A stretch of DNA of 64,000 nucleotides. Origin: Cladorhizidae sp. MBARI D1340-BT2 (Eukaryota; Porifera; Demospongiae; Poecilosclerida; Cladorhizidae). The notes under the pieces are model-generated. The model did no database searches. It was given only the letters and a program-made list of their open reading frames with translations, and had not been told where the DNA came from. Below are positions 46,704 through 61,569 of this stretch, piece by piece. Location of the stretch: positions 13,778,036 through 13,842,035 of the forward strand of contig JAQNBH010000015.1 in NCBI GenBank assembly GCA_028752905.1, read 5' to 3'. The number at the start of each line of letters is the position of its first letter. Positions within the stretch are counted from its first letter, which is position 1. The position numbers were made by a program, and so were the translations under genes.

Positions 46704-49112
46704 GGCTTCTGGCCATCTGGTAGCAAAATCAACGATCACCAAGATGTGCTTGTGTCCCAGTTTTGTTCTGGGCAGGGGTCCTACCATGTCCATGCCGATT
46801 CTCGCAAATGGAACATCAATAACTGGGAGAGGTTTCAGAGGTGCTCTGTGCTTAGACTGATAGGCTGATTTCTGACACTCTGGGCAGGCAAGGCACAACT
46901 TCTTGACGTCTGTATGCACTCCTGGCCAGAAATAGTCGTCCAAGATCCTTTGAGTGGTCTTATCCCGTCCCAAGTGGCCTGGTCGGTGGGCCAGTGACAA
47001 TACTAATGTCCTGTGCTGTTTGGGTACACATAACTGCAACTTTTCCTCTCTTAGTCTGTCTTCAGACTTCCTCCATAGAAGGTTGTCCTTCTCCACAAAC
47101 TCTGAATCTCCTTTGTTTGCTTTACTCCAGCACTTCTTCAACGTTTCGTCCTGCTTCTGCTCCTTCTGGAACTGTGTTTTGTCGTGATCCAATGGATGGC
47201 TGTCTTTATTGGAGACAAAAATGGCTCTGGCCTTTCTCCTACTGGACCTACTGTCGGGCTGGTCTTCTTCTTCAGACTGCTCATCAATGTCAGAGCCTAG
47301 GGTGACTGGATCATTACTGCTTGGGTCTTGCCAAAGCTGGTCGGTTACATCTTCCTCTTCCTCTAATTCGGACTGCTCTGATTCAGGCTCTGGGGTTTCT
47401 GGTTCTATCTCCTTAAAGCTGGCTGGCATGGAGGTGTGTTTGGTGTCCATCTTCTGGGATCTGGTCTGGACCATATTGACGAGTTCGTCATACAGCAGAC
47501 GTCTTCCCATTCCCCATAAATCTGGAAAGTCTGTACCCAGTAGCGCATCGTACCCTAGGTTTTCCTGAACCGCTACTGTGAGGTCGTCTTGATGTTCACC
47601 AATTTCCACTCGGACTGTGGCAAGTGGTAAAGCTGAGATGGTACCATTGAAGGCCCTCACTTGAATGATTTCTCCTGTTTTGTCCTTCTCCTGAATTAGG
47701 CTGCTGTCGACCAGAGTCCGCTCAGCTCCAGTGTCCAGTAGCACTCTGTTGACTGACTTGCCATTCACTGTTCCAGAGACCAAGGTCTGTCGGTTCACCT
47801 CGGTGATGACCAAGTCATTTTCTTGCCGTGGTGTCAGGGGGTTGGCAAAGTTGATAGCCTCCAATTTAGGTTTGGAGCAATCTAGTCTTTTCCCATGGCA
47901 CTCTGCAGCAAAATGTCCGTATTGATTGCACTCAAAACATCTGGGTCTGTTTTGCTTGTCGAATTTTGGTAGGCCTCTACCAGTCTGATCTGACTTCTTC
48001 CCAGTCGACTCCTGTGGGGTTGGGGGCTTCTGCTTCCCCTCTGAACTGCGCTGTTCGCCAGGACGAGGATATCTCTCATCCTTCTTGTGGTGTCTACCCT
48101 GATTGGCAGATCTGTCTGATTCTGTGACCACATCGTAGGTCCAACCCCGGTTTACTACAAAATCATCGGCTAGATTTGCAGCTGCTTCCAAGGTCTTGGG
48201 CTTCCCATCTCTTACATGGGTAGCCATCTGTCGAGGCATCAATTTCAGGAGTGCCTCAGTAGATACTAGTTCCAACACTTCCTTCACTGTGGTACAGCCT
48301 CCGGCCCACTTGATTGCTAGATTGTTGTGCCTCCTAGCACAAGTGCTCCACGTCTCGTCAGTTTCTCGTCTGAGCTGGTCCATCTTCTGACGGTAGGTTT
48401 CCCTAGTAATTCGATAGTGGCCAAACAGAGCTCTCTTCAGGGTATCATAGTCCTGTCGGCTGTCAGAATCCAACTGGATATACACTTGGGTCGCTTCGGG
48501 TGGTAAAATTGGCATCAGATTTCTGGTCCACTGATGACGGGGCAGAGAGTAGCATTCCATATGAGCTTCGAATGCAGCAAAATACGTCTCTATATCTTCT
48601 CCCTTCTCTAGCTTTCTGAAAGTGACTATCTTTTCTGGTGGACGAGTTGAGGATAGTGGTGATTCGGCTTCACTACGACCATCTGTCGACCTAGCAAGTA
48701 TTCGTTCCCACATCTGCTCCTTTCTGATGTCGTCTTGTCGACGTTTCGCTTCTCTTTGGGCCTGTCGACGGCTTTCCTCAATCTGTTGCTGCATAGAGGC
48801 CTGCATGAATTGCATGAGCATTGCTATTGTGGGGGGCTGAGCTGGCATAGATGCAATTCCACTGACTGTTGGATTGGCAGTAGGTGCTGATCCTAATGTC
48901 CATTCCCTGAACTGGTTCATCCCAAAGGGGTCTGCTCCCTGTGGGGGTTCAGTTTCTGCAAGTTCTGTGGGAGTTTCATCAATTCCTGTTGAAAGTAGTT
49001 CGGATGAGTGGGGTTCCAGGTCCCCTGGTTGTCGAGCATTTCCTCGTAAATTGTAGGTTGCCATCTCCACTTTTACACGGCGAGTCTCTCTGATGTTCAC
49101 GAAGGAAATCAA
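46697..49112 (-). pseudogene. Upstream part of gag-pol, copy B
   Basis: The translation is the same as for 13449-15864: Gag, CCHC knuckle, protease, integrase zinc-binding region and first catalytic Asp. Confidence 0.9.
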
Positions 49113-51594
49113 CGATTGTCAAAACTATGGTAACGAAAATTATGCTTGCTAAGCCTTGAGCTAGCGAACAAAGAAAAATGGCACTGATCACAACAATTAC
49201 TTATCCCACCGCTGCCACCAGATGTCACAGGGTCGACTGGTAACCCTGTGGCCAGTGCGGAACTGAACCGAAACTGTCTATGGTAAAACTGCCACCAGGT
49301 AGCTAGCTGGCTACCACTGTACAATTGAAGTTGGTTGTAGAAGCTTTAATAACAAAACACAACTGACAACTATATTCGCAATGAACTCCACAGAACAGGC
49401 TCTGGACAGCTCCTTTTATGAGGAGCAGCCAGGCTTAGAACACGTTGGGTTTGCAACCCTAATTAACACATCAACTGACACCAATAAACACAATACCATA
49501 CTGAGTATGTATGTGCATGTAATTACTGTTAGTTTAAGTTCTATCTTGTCACCAGCTGCCCGGTGACAGAATTCAATTCCACTGCCCCTTCACTTTGACT
49601 TGTCCTTTAAAAGGCACCTAGCAACAACAACAACAACAACAACAGAACACTTGTTTATTGTTGTGTTACACGTGTCACACACGTATACGGTTGATATTGT
49701 TGACTGCGCCCTAGTAGGGTCAACGACTCGCTGAGAATTGCAGAGGAGAATCCCGCCAACCAAACAGCAGATGTTTTGGTAGAGGGTCGATCAGCTACAG
49801 CAGACTCCTTATTAAAAAAATCCACAAACCAAACAGCACAACTGTGCGGCAGTTATTCGTTCCACTTATAGCAATACTTGTGATAGGATGTGCATGGAAC
49901 ATTTGTAGTCTTCTGGCACTATTTAATGAATATGCAAGTTTTGCGAGGGGGGGAGGGGAAGAAGAGAGATAGAAGTGTTAGATCCATGAAGATGAAAGTC
50001 AAGATATTTCCACACTTTCTAGATCTGCTGCTTTACTATGTTAGCGAAGGATCCGAGGGACACTGGGAGTCTTTTTGGTGCCAAATCGGCCGATACCAAA
50101 ACCATTTAGACAGCTAAGAAACTGCCAATGCGAGTTTGACCTGAGAGAAGAGCTCTCTGGTTTTGGTTGTGTTTGTTGCTATCCATCATTTTGAAATAGA
50201 GTATAGGAAGTGCAACCACACACACACCAAATATATCTTTTGTCAAATATATCTTTTGACAGCCAGCTGCTCAGTATAACTCAAGAACTAAGCAATATAG
50301 CAGATGTTATTCTTTACCATGTTAAGACTATAAGTCAGAGTGGAATATGGTGAATCATCTCACGAGCAGGTACGACAAGTGGTGTATTCTACACTTATAA
50401 TAATAATTACTATACCTAACGTAAAGGTTCGTCGGCCTTGATTGACACCATCTATACTACACATTAAAGCCACTTCTAGATATCTTGACAGTACTTATAC
50501 CTCAATTGCTGTCAATAAATTGCTTAACTGACTCTACATTCAAAACAACTGCTTCTGCTAGGTTGGAAAATGTTGCCATAATTCTTGGAAAAGGGTAGTT
50601 AAATGGCTGAGCATGCCCAGTAGAGCGTTAAATAACTAGAGTGGAATATCTAACGCTGCACCTTTAGGAAAATAGTTTATATAACAACAACAACAAAAAA
50701 GATTTTATTTGGTCAATATTTGGTCAAAAAAGGAAAGGCATCAAGGAGTGTACCCACGTACATTAGAACCTGGACGACCCTTTACCAATTAAGATAGTGC
50801 TTCTTTTTTGACTGCCTATCCAAATATAGTGTTTGCTTTAAAAACAAAACACAGTTCTGGTTTTGCAGTAGTGTTGGCTGCTTTAACCACCCGAGATGAA
50901 CCACTCCTGTTAAGATTTACACCACACAAGCCAGCACACACCACATTTTGTCATTGGAGTCACGCCAGGGATCTGCTACAAACCTCCTTCAAAGGACTCA
51001 GCGAGAGCTGAATGGAGAACTCCAGAACTAACTAAGCAGAGCATGCGTCAATCTTTACCATTGTTAGCGTACAGACGAATGATGCTTGCCGGATTATTTG
51101 AAGAAAATTATTCATAAGTAAAAAGAGCTCTGCCAGTGTGAGTTTTAGCTGAGATTGAACTTTTCTTTTTGGGGGAGGAGGAGGGGGAAGGCATTAACCA
51201 TTTAAAAAGTGTGTCAAACCAAATATAGGAAGTACAAGAGTATTCCCTGATATGCATACATTAGAATCATAAGTAGTTACTCGACTTTATTGCCTTTGTA
51301 ACTATTGTCACAAGAGTAAGGTTCTCAGTAAGCCAACTGATGCTTTGTTCCAGTATTGCGCACGCACACACACAAGCAATTTATCATATGCACATTCCTT
51401 GAATAAGGCACATACACATTCACCCCACACACTACCACAGGCCATACTTGGCTCCCAAGAGGACCACATGCACAACGCCTACGAGGACACACAAATAACC
51501 GGTCCTCAGCACTGCCTTAGATGCTGCGGACAAGAGGTAAATAAAGACATCTTATGCAACCTAAAATCACTTGCCCAGCACCTTATACCCTTAG

Positions 51595-52293
51595 CCCAGA
51601 GAGTGGCTTCACTTCTGCCAACACCCCACAGCAAAGCACTAGGGATGAAGTATGTGAGAGCCCAGAGAGTGGCTTCACTTCTGCCAACACCCCACAGCAA
51701 AGCACTAGGGATGAAGTATGTGAGAGCCCAGAGAGTGGCTTCACTTCTGCAAACACCCCACAACAAACACTAGGGATGAAGTATGTGAGAGCCCAGAGAG
51801 TGGCTTCACTTCTGCAAACACCCCACAACAAACACTAGGGATGAAGTATGTGAGAGCCCAGAGAGTGGCTTCACTTCTGCCAACACCCCACAACAAACAC
51901 TAGGGATGAAGTATGTAAGAGCCCAGAGAGTGGCTTCACTTCTGCCAACACCCCACAACAAAACACTAGGGATGAAGTATGTGAGAGCCCAGAGAGTGGC
52001 TTCACTTCTGCCAACACCCCACAACAAACACTAGGGATGAAGTATGTGAGAGCCCAGAGAGTGGCTTCACTTCTGCCAACACCCCACAGCAAGCACTAGG
52101 GATGAAGTATGTGAGAGCCCAGAGAGTGGCTTCACTTCTACCAACACCCCACAGCAAGCACTAGGGATGAAGTATGTGAGAGCCCAGAGAGCAGCTTCAC
52201 TTCTGCCAACACCCCACAGCAAGCACTAGGGATGAAGTATGTGAGAGCCCAGAGAGCAGCTTCACTTCTGCCAACACCCCACAGCAAGACTAG
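51595..52293. repeat. Minisatellite, about 11 x 65 bp, copy B
   Basis: The overall length equals the copy A array, but unit order differs. One extra unit with cttctgcaaaca appears near 51806-51830, and one unit of the later class is missing. One unit reads gtatgtaag. Gain and loss cancel out. Confidence 0.88.
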
Positions 52294-52452
52294 GGATGAA
52301 GTGTACATGAGTCACATATGGGTAGGCATGGCGATACAAACTCTCCCAGCCAACTGCCTAGTATGTTACTCCTCTCTTTGTTCCCTCATTACTTTGCTTC
52401 TCTCGCTGATCAGCATGGCCACCAACTTCTCCACTTGCTTGCCCTGTGCAGA

Positions 52453-52818
<366 letters not shown>

Positions 52819-53257
52819 ATTAACTTAAAACACATAAAAATGTCAGTTACATGTAGGCCCAAAGTACCCAGTACAGAGGCAAGTTCCCCCTCTGCACTGA
52901 TGGATAACATTTGGTATTACCATTACTACCACTACTACTGCTGCTGCTACTACTACTATTACTACTACTTCTACTACTACTACTACTACTTATACTATTA
53001 CTACCACTACTACTGCTGCTACTACTACTACTTATACTACTACTACTATTGCTATTACTACTACCTATCAAAATAAACTAGCCTTTCCAAATGCTTGCCA
53101 CCTTCGACCCTCAAATAGTATTTTCCTGATCGTAGAAGTTGAATGAAGAGCACTCTCACCATGCCTGATATTATTGTTGATCCAGCATGAAGGGTCAGAG
53201 TTCATTATTCAGAAATGACAGCAAAACCAGCTCCAACATTTCAGCTGTCTGCATACC

Positions 53258-54743
53258 TGTACAACCAGTTCTGTGTCTCCAATTCTATCTACATACATGT
53301 ACACACTAGCTCTGTGTCTCCAACTCTATATACATACATGTACACTCTAGCTCTGTGTCTCCAACTCTATCTACATACATGTACACTCCAGCTCTGTGTC
53401 TCCAACTCTATCTACATACATGTACACTCCAGCTCTGTGTCTCCAACTCTATCTACATACTATCTACATACCAGTTCTGTGTCTCTAACTCTATCTACAT
53501 ACCTGTACACACCAGCTCTGTGTCTCCAACTCTATCTACATACATGTACACTCTATCTACATACATGTACACTCTAGCTCTGTGTCTCCAACTCTATCTA
53601 CATACCAGTTCTGTGTCTCAAACTCTATCTACATACATGTACACTCCAGCTCTGTGTCTCCAACTCTATCTACATACATGTACACTCCAGCTCTGTGTCT
53701 CCAACTCTATCTACATACTATCTACATACCAGTTCTGTGTCTCTAACTCTATCTACATACCTGTACACACCAGCTCTGTGTCTCCAACTCTATCTACATA
53801 CATGTACACTCTATCTACATACATGTACACTCTAGCTCTGTGTCTCCAACTCTATCTACATACCAGTTCTGTGTCTCAAACTCTATCTACATACATGTAC
53901 ACACCAGCTCTGTGTCCCTAACTCTATCTACATACATGTACACACCAGCTGTGTCTCCAATTCTATCTACATACCAGATCCGTGTCTTTAACTCTATCTA
54001 AATACATGTACACACCAGCTGTGTCTCCAACTCTATCTACATACATGTACACACCAGCTCTGTGTCTCCAACTCCATCTACATACATGTACACACCAGCT
54101 CTGTGTCTCCAACTCCATCTACATACATGTACACACCAGCTGTCTCCAATTCTATCTACACACCAGCTCTGTGTCTCCAATTTTATCTACATACATGTAC
54201 ACACCAGCTGTGTCTCCAACTCTATCTACAAACATGTACACTCCAGCTCTGTATCTCCAACTCTCTATCTACATACATGTACACACCAGCTGTATGTCTC
54301 TAACTCTATCTACATACCAGATCTGTGTCTCTAACTCTATCTACATACATGTACACACCAGCTGTGTCTCCAATTCTATCTACATACCAGATCTGTGTCT
54401 CTAACTCTATCTACATACATGTACACACCAGCTGTGTCTCCAATTCTATCTATATACCAGATCTGTGTCTCTAACTCTATCTACATACATGTACACACCA
54501 GCTGTGTGTCTCCAATTCTATCTACATACCAGAGCTGTGTCTCTAACTCTATCTACATACATGTACACACCAGCTGTGTCTCCAATTCTATCTACTGTAC
54601 ATACCAGATCTGTGTCTTTAACTCTATCTACATACATGTACACACCAGCTGTGTCTCCAATTCTATCTACATACCAGATCTGTGTCTCCAATTCTATCTA
54701 CATAGATGTACACAGCAGCTCTGTGTCTCTAACTCTATCTACT
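53258..54743. repeat. Minisatellite of ~41-bp units, copy B
   Basis: This is the counterpart of 20010-21495. I saw no difference in length or unit order. Confidence 0.9.
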
Positions 54744-54925
54744 TTTACCCATATATGCCGAAAAATGAGGAAGGCCTTGATAAATGAGAAATTAAAGAGA
54801 CATACATGCACATGTACAGTGCTCACCCTGATTCATTTCCTCATGCAATGTTGTTACGTACACAAACACACATCATGACATGTGTGCGCACACCCACCCA
54901 CCCACACATGCATGCACACACAAAC

Positions 54926-55120
54926 CTCTCTGGGCTGATTGGCCAAGACTTTGATGGCAGCCATGACAATATCGTCGTTCATGACATCAAGAGAGACGGC
55001 TCTGCTTTGGTAATCCTTAAAAATGTACTGGAGCAGGAACCGGATATCTCCGTAGCGTTGTCTCAGGGCAAGGCCTCGGGCAGCATCGCAGAATACCTGC
55101 CTCAGGTTCAGCTTGAAATT
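54926..55120 (-). CDS. Penultimate exon of the ZFYVE26-like gene, copy B
   Basis: This duplicate of 21678-21872 is intact. Confidence 0.65.
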
Positions 55121-55237
55121 CTAAACGAGGAGAACAACAAGTGTTGTTGTTGTTGTTGTTCTTAACAAACTCACAGTTGACATAAGAAAAATCTAATGAC
55201 TTTCTCAGTAATGAACTTGAAATTTGTTTTCTCTACG

Positions 55238-56990
55238 TTTGATGCTCTAGCATCATCAGAGATGCTAAGTCTCAAGTAAGGTTGGCAGATGCTCTAGCAT
55301 CATCAGAGGTGCTAAGTCTCACGTAAGGTTGGCAGATGCTCTAGCATCATCAGAGATGCTCTAGCATCATCAGAGATGCTAAGTCTCACGTAAGGTTGGC
55401 AGATGCTCTAGCATCATCAGAGATGCTAAGTCTCACGTAAGGTTGGCAGATGCTCTAGCATCATCAGAGGTGCTAAGTCTCACGTAAGGTTGGCAGATGC
55501 TCTAGCATCATCAGAGATGCTAAGTCTCACGTAAGGTTGGCAGATGCTCTAGCATCATCAGAGATGCTAAGTCTCACGTAAGGTTGGCAGATGCTCTAGC
55601 ATCATCAGAGGTGCTAAGTCTCACGTAAGGTTGGCAGATGCTCTAGCATCATCAGAGGTGGTAAGTCTCACATAAGGTTGGGAGATGCTCTAGCATCATC
55701 AGAGGTGCCAAGTCTCACGTAAGGTTGGCAGATGCTCTAGCATCATCAGAGATGCTAAGTCTCAAGTAAGGTTGGCAGATGCTCTAGCATCATCAGAGAT
55801 GCTAAGTCTCAAGTATGGTTGGCAGATGCTCTAGTATCATCAGAGATGCTAAGTCTCACGTAAGGTTGGCAGATGCTTAGCATCATCAGAGGTGCTAAGT
55901 CTCACGTAAGGTTGGCAGATGCTGTAGCATCATAATAGTTGCTAAGTCTCACGTAAGGTTGGCAGATGCTCTAGCATCATCAGAGATGCTAAGTCTCACG
56001 TAAGGTTGGCAGATGCTCTAGCATCATCAGAGATGCTAAGTCTCACGTAAGGTTGGCAGATGCTCTAGCATCATTAGAGATGCTAAGTCTCACGTAAGGT
56101 TGGGAGATGCTCTAGCATCATCAGAGGTGCTAAGTCTCACGTAAGGTTGGGAGATGCTCTAGCATCATCAGAGATGCTAAGTCTCACGTAAGGTTGGCAG
56201 ATGCTCTAGCATCATCAGAGGTGGTAAGTCTCACATAAGGTTGGGAGATGCTCTAGCATCATCAGAGGTGCCAAGTCTCACGTAAGGTTGGCAGATGCTC
56301 TAGCATCATCAGAGATGCTAAGTCTCATGTAAGGTTGGCAGATGCTCTAGCATCATCAGAGGTGCTAACTCTCACGTAAGGTTGGCAGATGCTCTATCAT
56401 CATCAGAGGTGCTAAGTCTCACGTAAGGTTGGCAGATGCTCTAGCATCATCAGAGATGCTAAGTCTCACGTAAGGTTGGCAGATGGTCTAGCATCATCAG
56501 AGATGCTAAGTCTCACGTAAGGTTGGCAGATGCTCTAGCATCATCAGAGATGCTAAGTCTCACGTAAGGTTGGCAGATACTCTAGCATCATCAGAGGTGG
56601 TAAGTCTCACATAAGGTTGGGAGATGCTCTAGCATCATCAGAGGTGCCAAGTCTCACGTAAGGTTGGCAGATACTCTAGCATCATCAGAGGTGCTAAGTC
56701 TCACGTAAGGTTGGCAGATGCTCTAGCATCATCAGAGATGCTAAGTCTCACGTAAGGTTGGCAGATGCTCTAGCATCATCAGAGGTGCTAAGTCTCACGT
56801 AAGGTTGGGAGATGCTCTAGCATCATCAGAGGTGCTAAGTCTCACGTAAGGTTGCTCTAGCATCATCAGAGATGCTAAGTCTCACGTAAAGTTGGCAGAT
56901 GCTCTAGCATCATCAGAGATGCTAAGTCTCACGTAAGGTTGGCAGATGCTCTAGCATCATTAGAGATGCTAAGTCTCACGTAAGGTTGTA
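55238..56990. repeat. Minisatellite, about 37 x 47 bp, copy B
   Basis: It has the same number of units as 21990-23742. Point differences near 56048, 56139 and 56837 restore the majority sequence where copy A has a variant. Confidence 0.92.
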
Positions 56991-57872
56991 CTATTCATAT
57001 GAAGGAAGCACATGTCTGATGGAGCACATGTACTGCACCTGCAGGCACGTACGTATATTGACAGCCCTGCTAAATATTAAGGTTGTGCAATGGGAAGGCA
57101 CTTTAGGAGGAATTGCATCATTTCCCCAAGATAGTGATTGGTGAAAGAGGCAGTGGTGATTTCAAAGCCTTGCGCTGGGTCTGGTCTTAGGTCATTAGTT
57201 ATGAAGAACAGCAACCACCTTACATAACTACAAGTTCATTTACTATATGAAAATAACCAGGCATGGGTGAACTCCATCACTTTTGTAGGGGCAGGAGTCT
57301 CAGATCCCATGAGGACCTTGGATCCCATGAACTTGGATCCCAGGAGGACCATGGATCCCATGAGGATCTTGGACCCCATGAGGAAACATACACTACCAGA
57401 CGGTCGACCAACATTAAGCAGCGGAAATATAAAATCTCATTTAAGAAACAAGGGCAGATGGAAGGGGTAAAGGGGTGTGGTTTGGTGATTGCAAAGCTCA
57501 GATCTAAACGGTTAGACTCTCAGCTCATATCAACCTGCCTCCCCTTCTCTCCCCAAAGAAAAGCAAAAACATCTTTGTCAGGCTGGACAATTTGTACCCA
57601 CCAGGAGACTCCAGGTGGAGGACACAGTAAAGATGTCCAGAGGAGAGATAGGAACCGAAGGTATACCAAACATCAGAGGGAAGTGTAATCGCTGGCTGAG
57701 GATCAAGGAAAGGTGAGGTCTGTGTCACGAGCCATCACTGGATAAACACCAGTGGGAATCGTGCTGGAGTGGTCTGCTTACTGGTAGCACGCAGTGCGTA
57801 GAATGTGGTAGGACCTGTCAGGTCTCTGCACAAACAGGCAGGCTCTGCTTGTGCAGTGTGGTAACTCAAGAG

Positions 57873-59535
57873 ATGGAAGATGGCCCACACGAGACAGTCA
57901 ATGGCACACAAGAGATGGTGAGGAGTCAATACGGCCAACAGGAGATGGTGAGGAGTCAAGATGGCCACAAGAGATGGTGAGGAGTCAAGATGGCCACAAG
58001 AGATGGTGAGGAGTCAAGATGGCCACAAGAGATGGTGAGGAGTCAAGATGACCACAAGAGATGGTGAGGAGTCAAGATGGCCACAAGAGATGGTGAGGAG
58101 TCAAGATGGTCAACAAGAGATGGTGAGGAGTCAAGATGGCCACAAGAGATGGTGAGGGATAAGCATGGGCCATAAGAGATGGTGAGGAGTCAAGATGGCC
58201 ACAAGAGATGGTGAGGAGTCAAGATGGCCACAAGAGATGGTGAGGAGTCAAGATAACCACAAGAGATGGTGAGGAGTCAAGATGGCCACAAGAGATGGTG
58301 AGGAGTCAAGATGGTCAACAAGAGATGGTGAGGAGTCAAGATGGCCACAAGAGATGGTGAGGGGTAAGCATGGGCAATAAGACATGGTGAGGAGTCAAGA
58401 TGGCCACAAGAGATGGTGAGGAGTCAAGATGGTCAACAAGAGATGGTGAGGAGTCAAGATGGCCACAAGAGATGGTGAGGGGTAAGCATGGGCCATAAGA
58501 GATGGTGAGGAGTCAAGATGGCCACAAGAGATGGTGAGGAGTCAAGATGGCCACAAGAGATGGTGAGGAGTCAAGATGACCACAAGAGCTGGTGAGGAGT
58601 CAAGATGGCCACAAGAGATGGTGAGGAGTCAAGATGGTCAACAAGAGATGGTGAGGAGTCAAGATGGCCACAAGAGATGGTGAGGAGTCAAGATGGCCCA
58701 CAAGAGATGGTGAGGAGTCAAGATGGCCAACAAGAGATGATGAGGAGTCAAGGTGGCCACAAGAGATGGTGAGGAGTCAAGATGGCCACAAGAGATGGTG
58801 AGAAGTCAGGATGGCCCACAAGAGATGGTGAGAAGTCAAGATGGCCCACAAGAGATGGTGAGGGGTAAGCATGGGCCACAAGAGATGGTTAGGAATCAAG
58901 ATGGCCACAAGAGATGGTGAGGAGTCAATATGGTCAACAAGAGATGGTGAGGAGTCAAGATGGCCACAAGAGATGGTGAGGAGTCAAGATGGCCACAAGA
59001 GATGGTGAGGAGTCAAGATGGCCCACAAGAGATGATGAGGAGTCAAGATGGCCACAAGAGATGGTGAGGAGTCAAGATGGCCCACAAGAGATGATGAGGA
59101 GTCAAGATGGCCACAAGAGATGGTGAGGAGTCAAGATGGCCAACAAGAGATGATGAGGAGTCAAGGTGTCCACAAGAGATGGTGAGGAGACAAGATGGCC
59201 CACAAGATGTGGCGAGGAGTCAAGGTGGCCACAAGAGATGGTGAGGAGTCAAGATGGCCACAAGAGATGGTGAGAAGTCAGGATGGCCCACAAGAGATGG
59301 TTAGGAATCAAGACGTGCCACAAGAGATGGTGAGGAGTCAATATGGCCACAAGAGATGGTGAGGGGTAAGCATGGGCCACAAGAGATGGTGAGGAGTCAA
59401 GATGGCCACAAGAGATGGTGAGGAGTCAAGATGGCCCGCAAGAGATGGTGTGGAGAGTCAAGATGGCCCACAAGAGAGGAGTCAAGATGGCCCCCAAGAG
59501 GTGGCGAGGAGTCAAGATGGCCCACAAGAGTGGAT
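57873..59535. repeat. Minisatellite, about 55 x 30 bp, copy B
   Basis: Three bases shorter than copy A; a ggtggtgagg near 24990 is ggtgagg here. One agagatgg reads agacatgg near 58381. Confidence 0.9.
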
Positions 59536-59633
59536 CATTATCAAGCCACAAGAAATGACGACTTTCCTTCTCCTTCTCTCCACAAGCACATAAGATCATG
59601 TGACCATAATGGTGGGCAGTAAATAGACAGACA

Positions 59634-59664
<31 letters not shown>

Positions 59665-60268
59665 TTATGTATGTAATGTTGGGTGGGATGGGATCTGAGA
59701 AAAGGGCAACAGTGTGCAAAATAAATTTTTCAAGTTTTAGTGAAACAAGATTGAAGTTCAAGAAAAGCTCTTTGAAGTGGTACTTGAACCACACTGATCT
59801 AGAACATGTGTAGGTATGATACGAGTTGTATTCCTACACACATCCTCAAGTGAAATGCTCTTAGTTAAAAGCAAATTTAAGAGCAAATTACTTGCATGTG
59901 TTGGTGACATGTATTCAATCAATTGTTAATCGCTACACTAGGTTACTATGGAAACCAAATTGAAATAGCCCACGTGCCAGCATTTTCATTCCGTGAATGC
60001 AGTAGCTTATTTTTTAGTAAGTTTTTTTCTTTCCTAACTGCTCGCTGGGATGGACGAAAGCTCCTCATGCCCTTAAAACTTTGCAGGAAGCTAGAGTGAG
60101 GAGATCCAACATGCCTCTGAGGTACTTTTGGAAAAAAAATCTACGATTCAGAACTCTAGTAGCTATTTTCGGTCTTAGCACAAAATCAGTTGTTGTTTTT
60201 TTGCAAAAGTGAGGGCACTTTTCTCAGACCCTATCACGTGTTCCATATAATATGTAGACTCTTCCTAC

Positions 60269-60314
60269 CTCTATGATGTCCCTGGCAATATTGAAACCAT
60301 CTCCAAGATCATGA
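60269..60314 (-). CDS. 46-bp internal exon of the ZFYVE26-like gene, copy B
   Basis: This duplicate of 27024-27069 has the same splice sites. Confidence 0.6.
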
Positions 60315-60423
60315 CTGCAAATAATGACCTGTGCACATACAATGCAATATTGATACATGTGCATGTGTGTGTGTACTTTGCATCAATATCAAATTTGTGT
60401 AGCATGGTTAAAAAAAACCCCAC

Positions 60424-60497
60424 ACACAATCAATTGCCACACCCACCAATGCAGCTACTTCGGCTCGAACGTGTGCATTCCTGAAGAGAGTAGGAGG
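60424..60497 (-). CDS. Internal exon of the ZFYVE26-like gene, copy B
   Basis: This is the duplicate of 27179-27252. An A-to-C change just outside alters the predicted donor from gtgggt to gtgggg. Confidence 0.5.
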
Positions 60498-61290
60498 CTG
60501 CCCAGATGAGGAGGAGGAGGAGGAACAGGTCTGCATCTGCGCTATCGATCAATCGTGCCTTATGCTATCTGGTAAGGATACCACCCTAGCCCTAGCCAGT
60601 TTTAATTAAGATAAGGGTTGTGTGTGTATGTCTGTGTGTGTGTTGCGTTTTGCAGGTCCAGTAATTTTGTAATGTGGGTCCAACTGATATAGTGCTGTGC
60701 CATCCTTTGCCTCTGTCTTTACTGGGGCGAAGTATCCATAGAAGGCACAAGGTGTGTTGATCGATAGCACAGATCCGTTGGAAATGCATGACACACATAT
60801 AATATGTACATTTGAATTTTTCTTGGTGAGGCATTGAACTTTTGAATGCATGTACACCAGTGCCGAGTAAACTGTCATGTGATTGTCCTTGCTAATTGGT
60901 CACTGTTATTGTTTAGTTGTGGAGGTCTGCTGGTGGGATCTCTTGGAGGGTGTGCATTCTGGGAGAAATCTTCCATCCCCAACTTTAACTGTCATGCCTT
61001 CAACCATTTGCACGAAGGTTGGTGTTAATTAAGAGACTTTGTTGTGTGCTCTCTAATAGGGTAAGGGGTTGGCCTGCTTTAAAAAGGCCAATAAACAGAT
61101 CTTATAGCTTAGCTAAGGCTCTCCATGGCAGTTTCTTAACAACTCAAATTGTATCATTGTGCCGCCAAAACATTTTCTACTGTGCCTGGAATCCTTCACT
61201 AGGGCAGTCAACTGCTGTTCATAAAGTCCTTTATAGCAACTTCAGCACAGAAAGTTCTCAAAGACGAATCATGCACAATAATAATTAATT

Positions 61291-61569
61291 AAACGACAAA
61301 TTATTGTTGCTGTTATTATTTTTATCGTTATTATTGATATTTTTTTTTTTTTTAAACAATATGTATATATGAATGGGAGTGGTCATCAACGCAGCTCTAG
61401 CAAGTTAGCGGCAGCTGGTTCTGCATTTTTTAAACGACAAATTATTGTTGCTGTTATTATTTTTATCGTTATTATTGATATATATATATATTTTTAACAA
61501 TATGTATATATGAATGGGAGTGGTCATCAACGCAGCTCTAGCAAGTTAGCAGCAGCTGGTTCTGCATTT
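61291..61569. repeat. Tandem duplication, 2 x ~139 bp, copy B
   Basis: This is the counterpart of 28037-28313, two bases longer in the poly(T). Confidence 0.88.

Larger units (their letters stand above)
43574..49568 (-). mobile_element. Gmr1-like LTR retrotransposon, copy B
   Basis: This is the exact counterpart of 10326-16320. LTRs are at 43574-43919 and 49223-49568; GAATT is at 43569-43573 and 49569-49573. The primer site is at 49203-49220 and the polypurine tract at 43920-43936. The same inverted insertion in the integrase is present. Because it shares the target duplication, the internal insertion and its LTR differences, it arose by the 33-kb duplication and not by a second retrotransposition. 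Confidence 0.92.
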
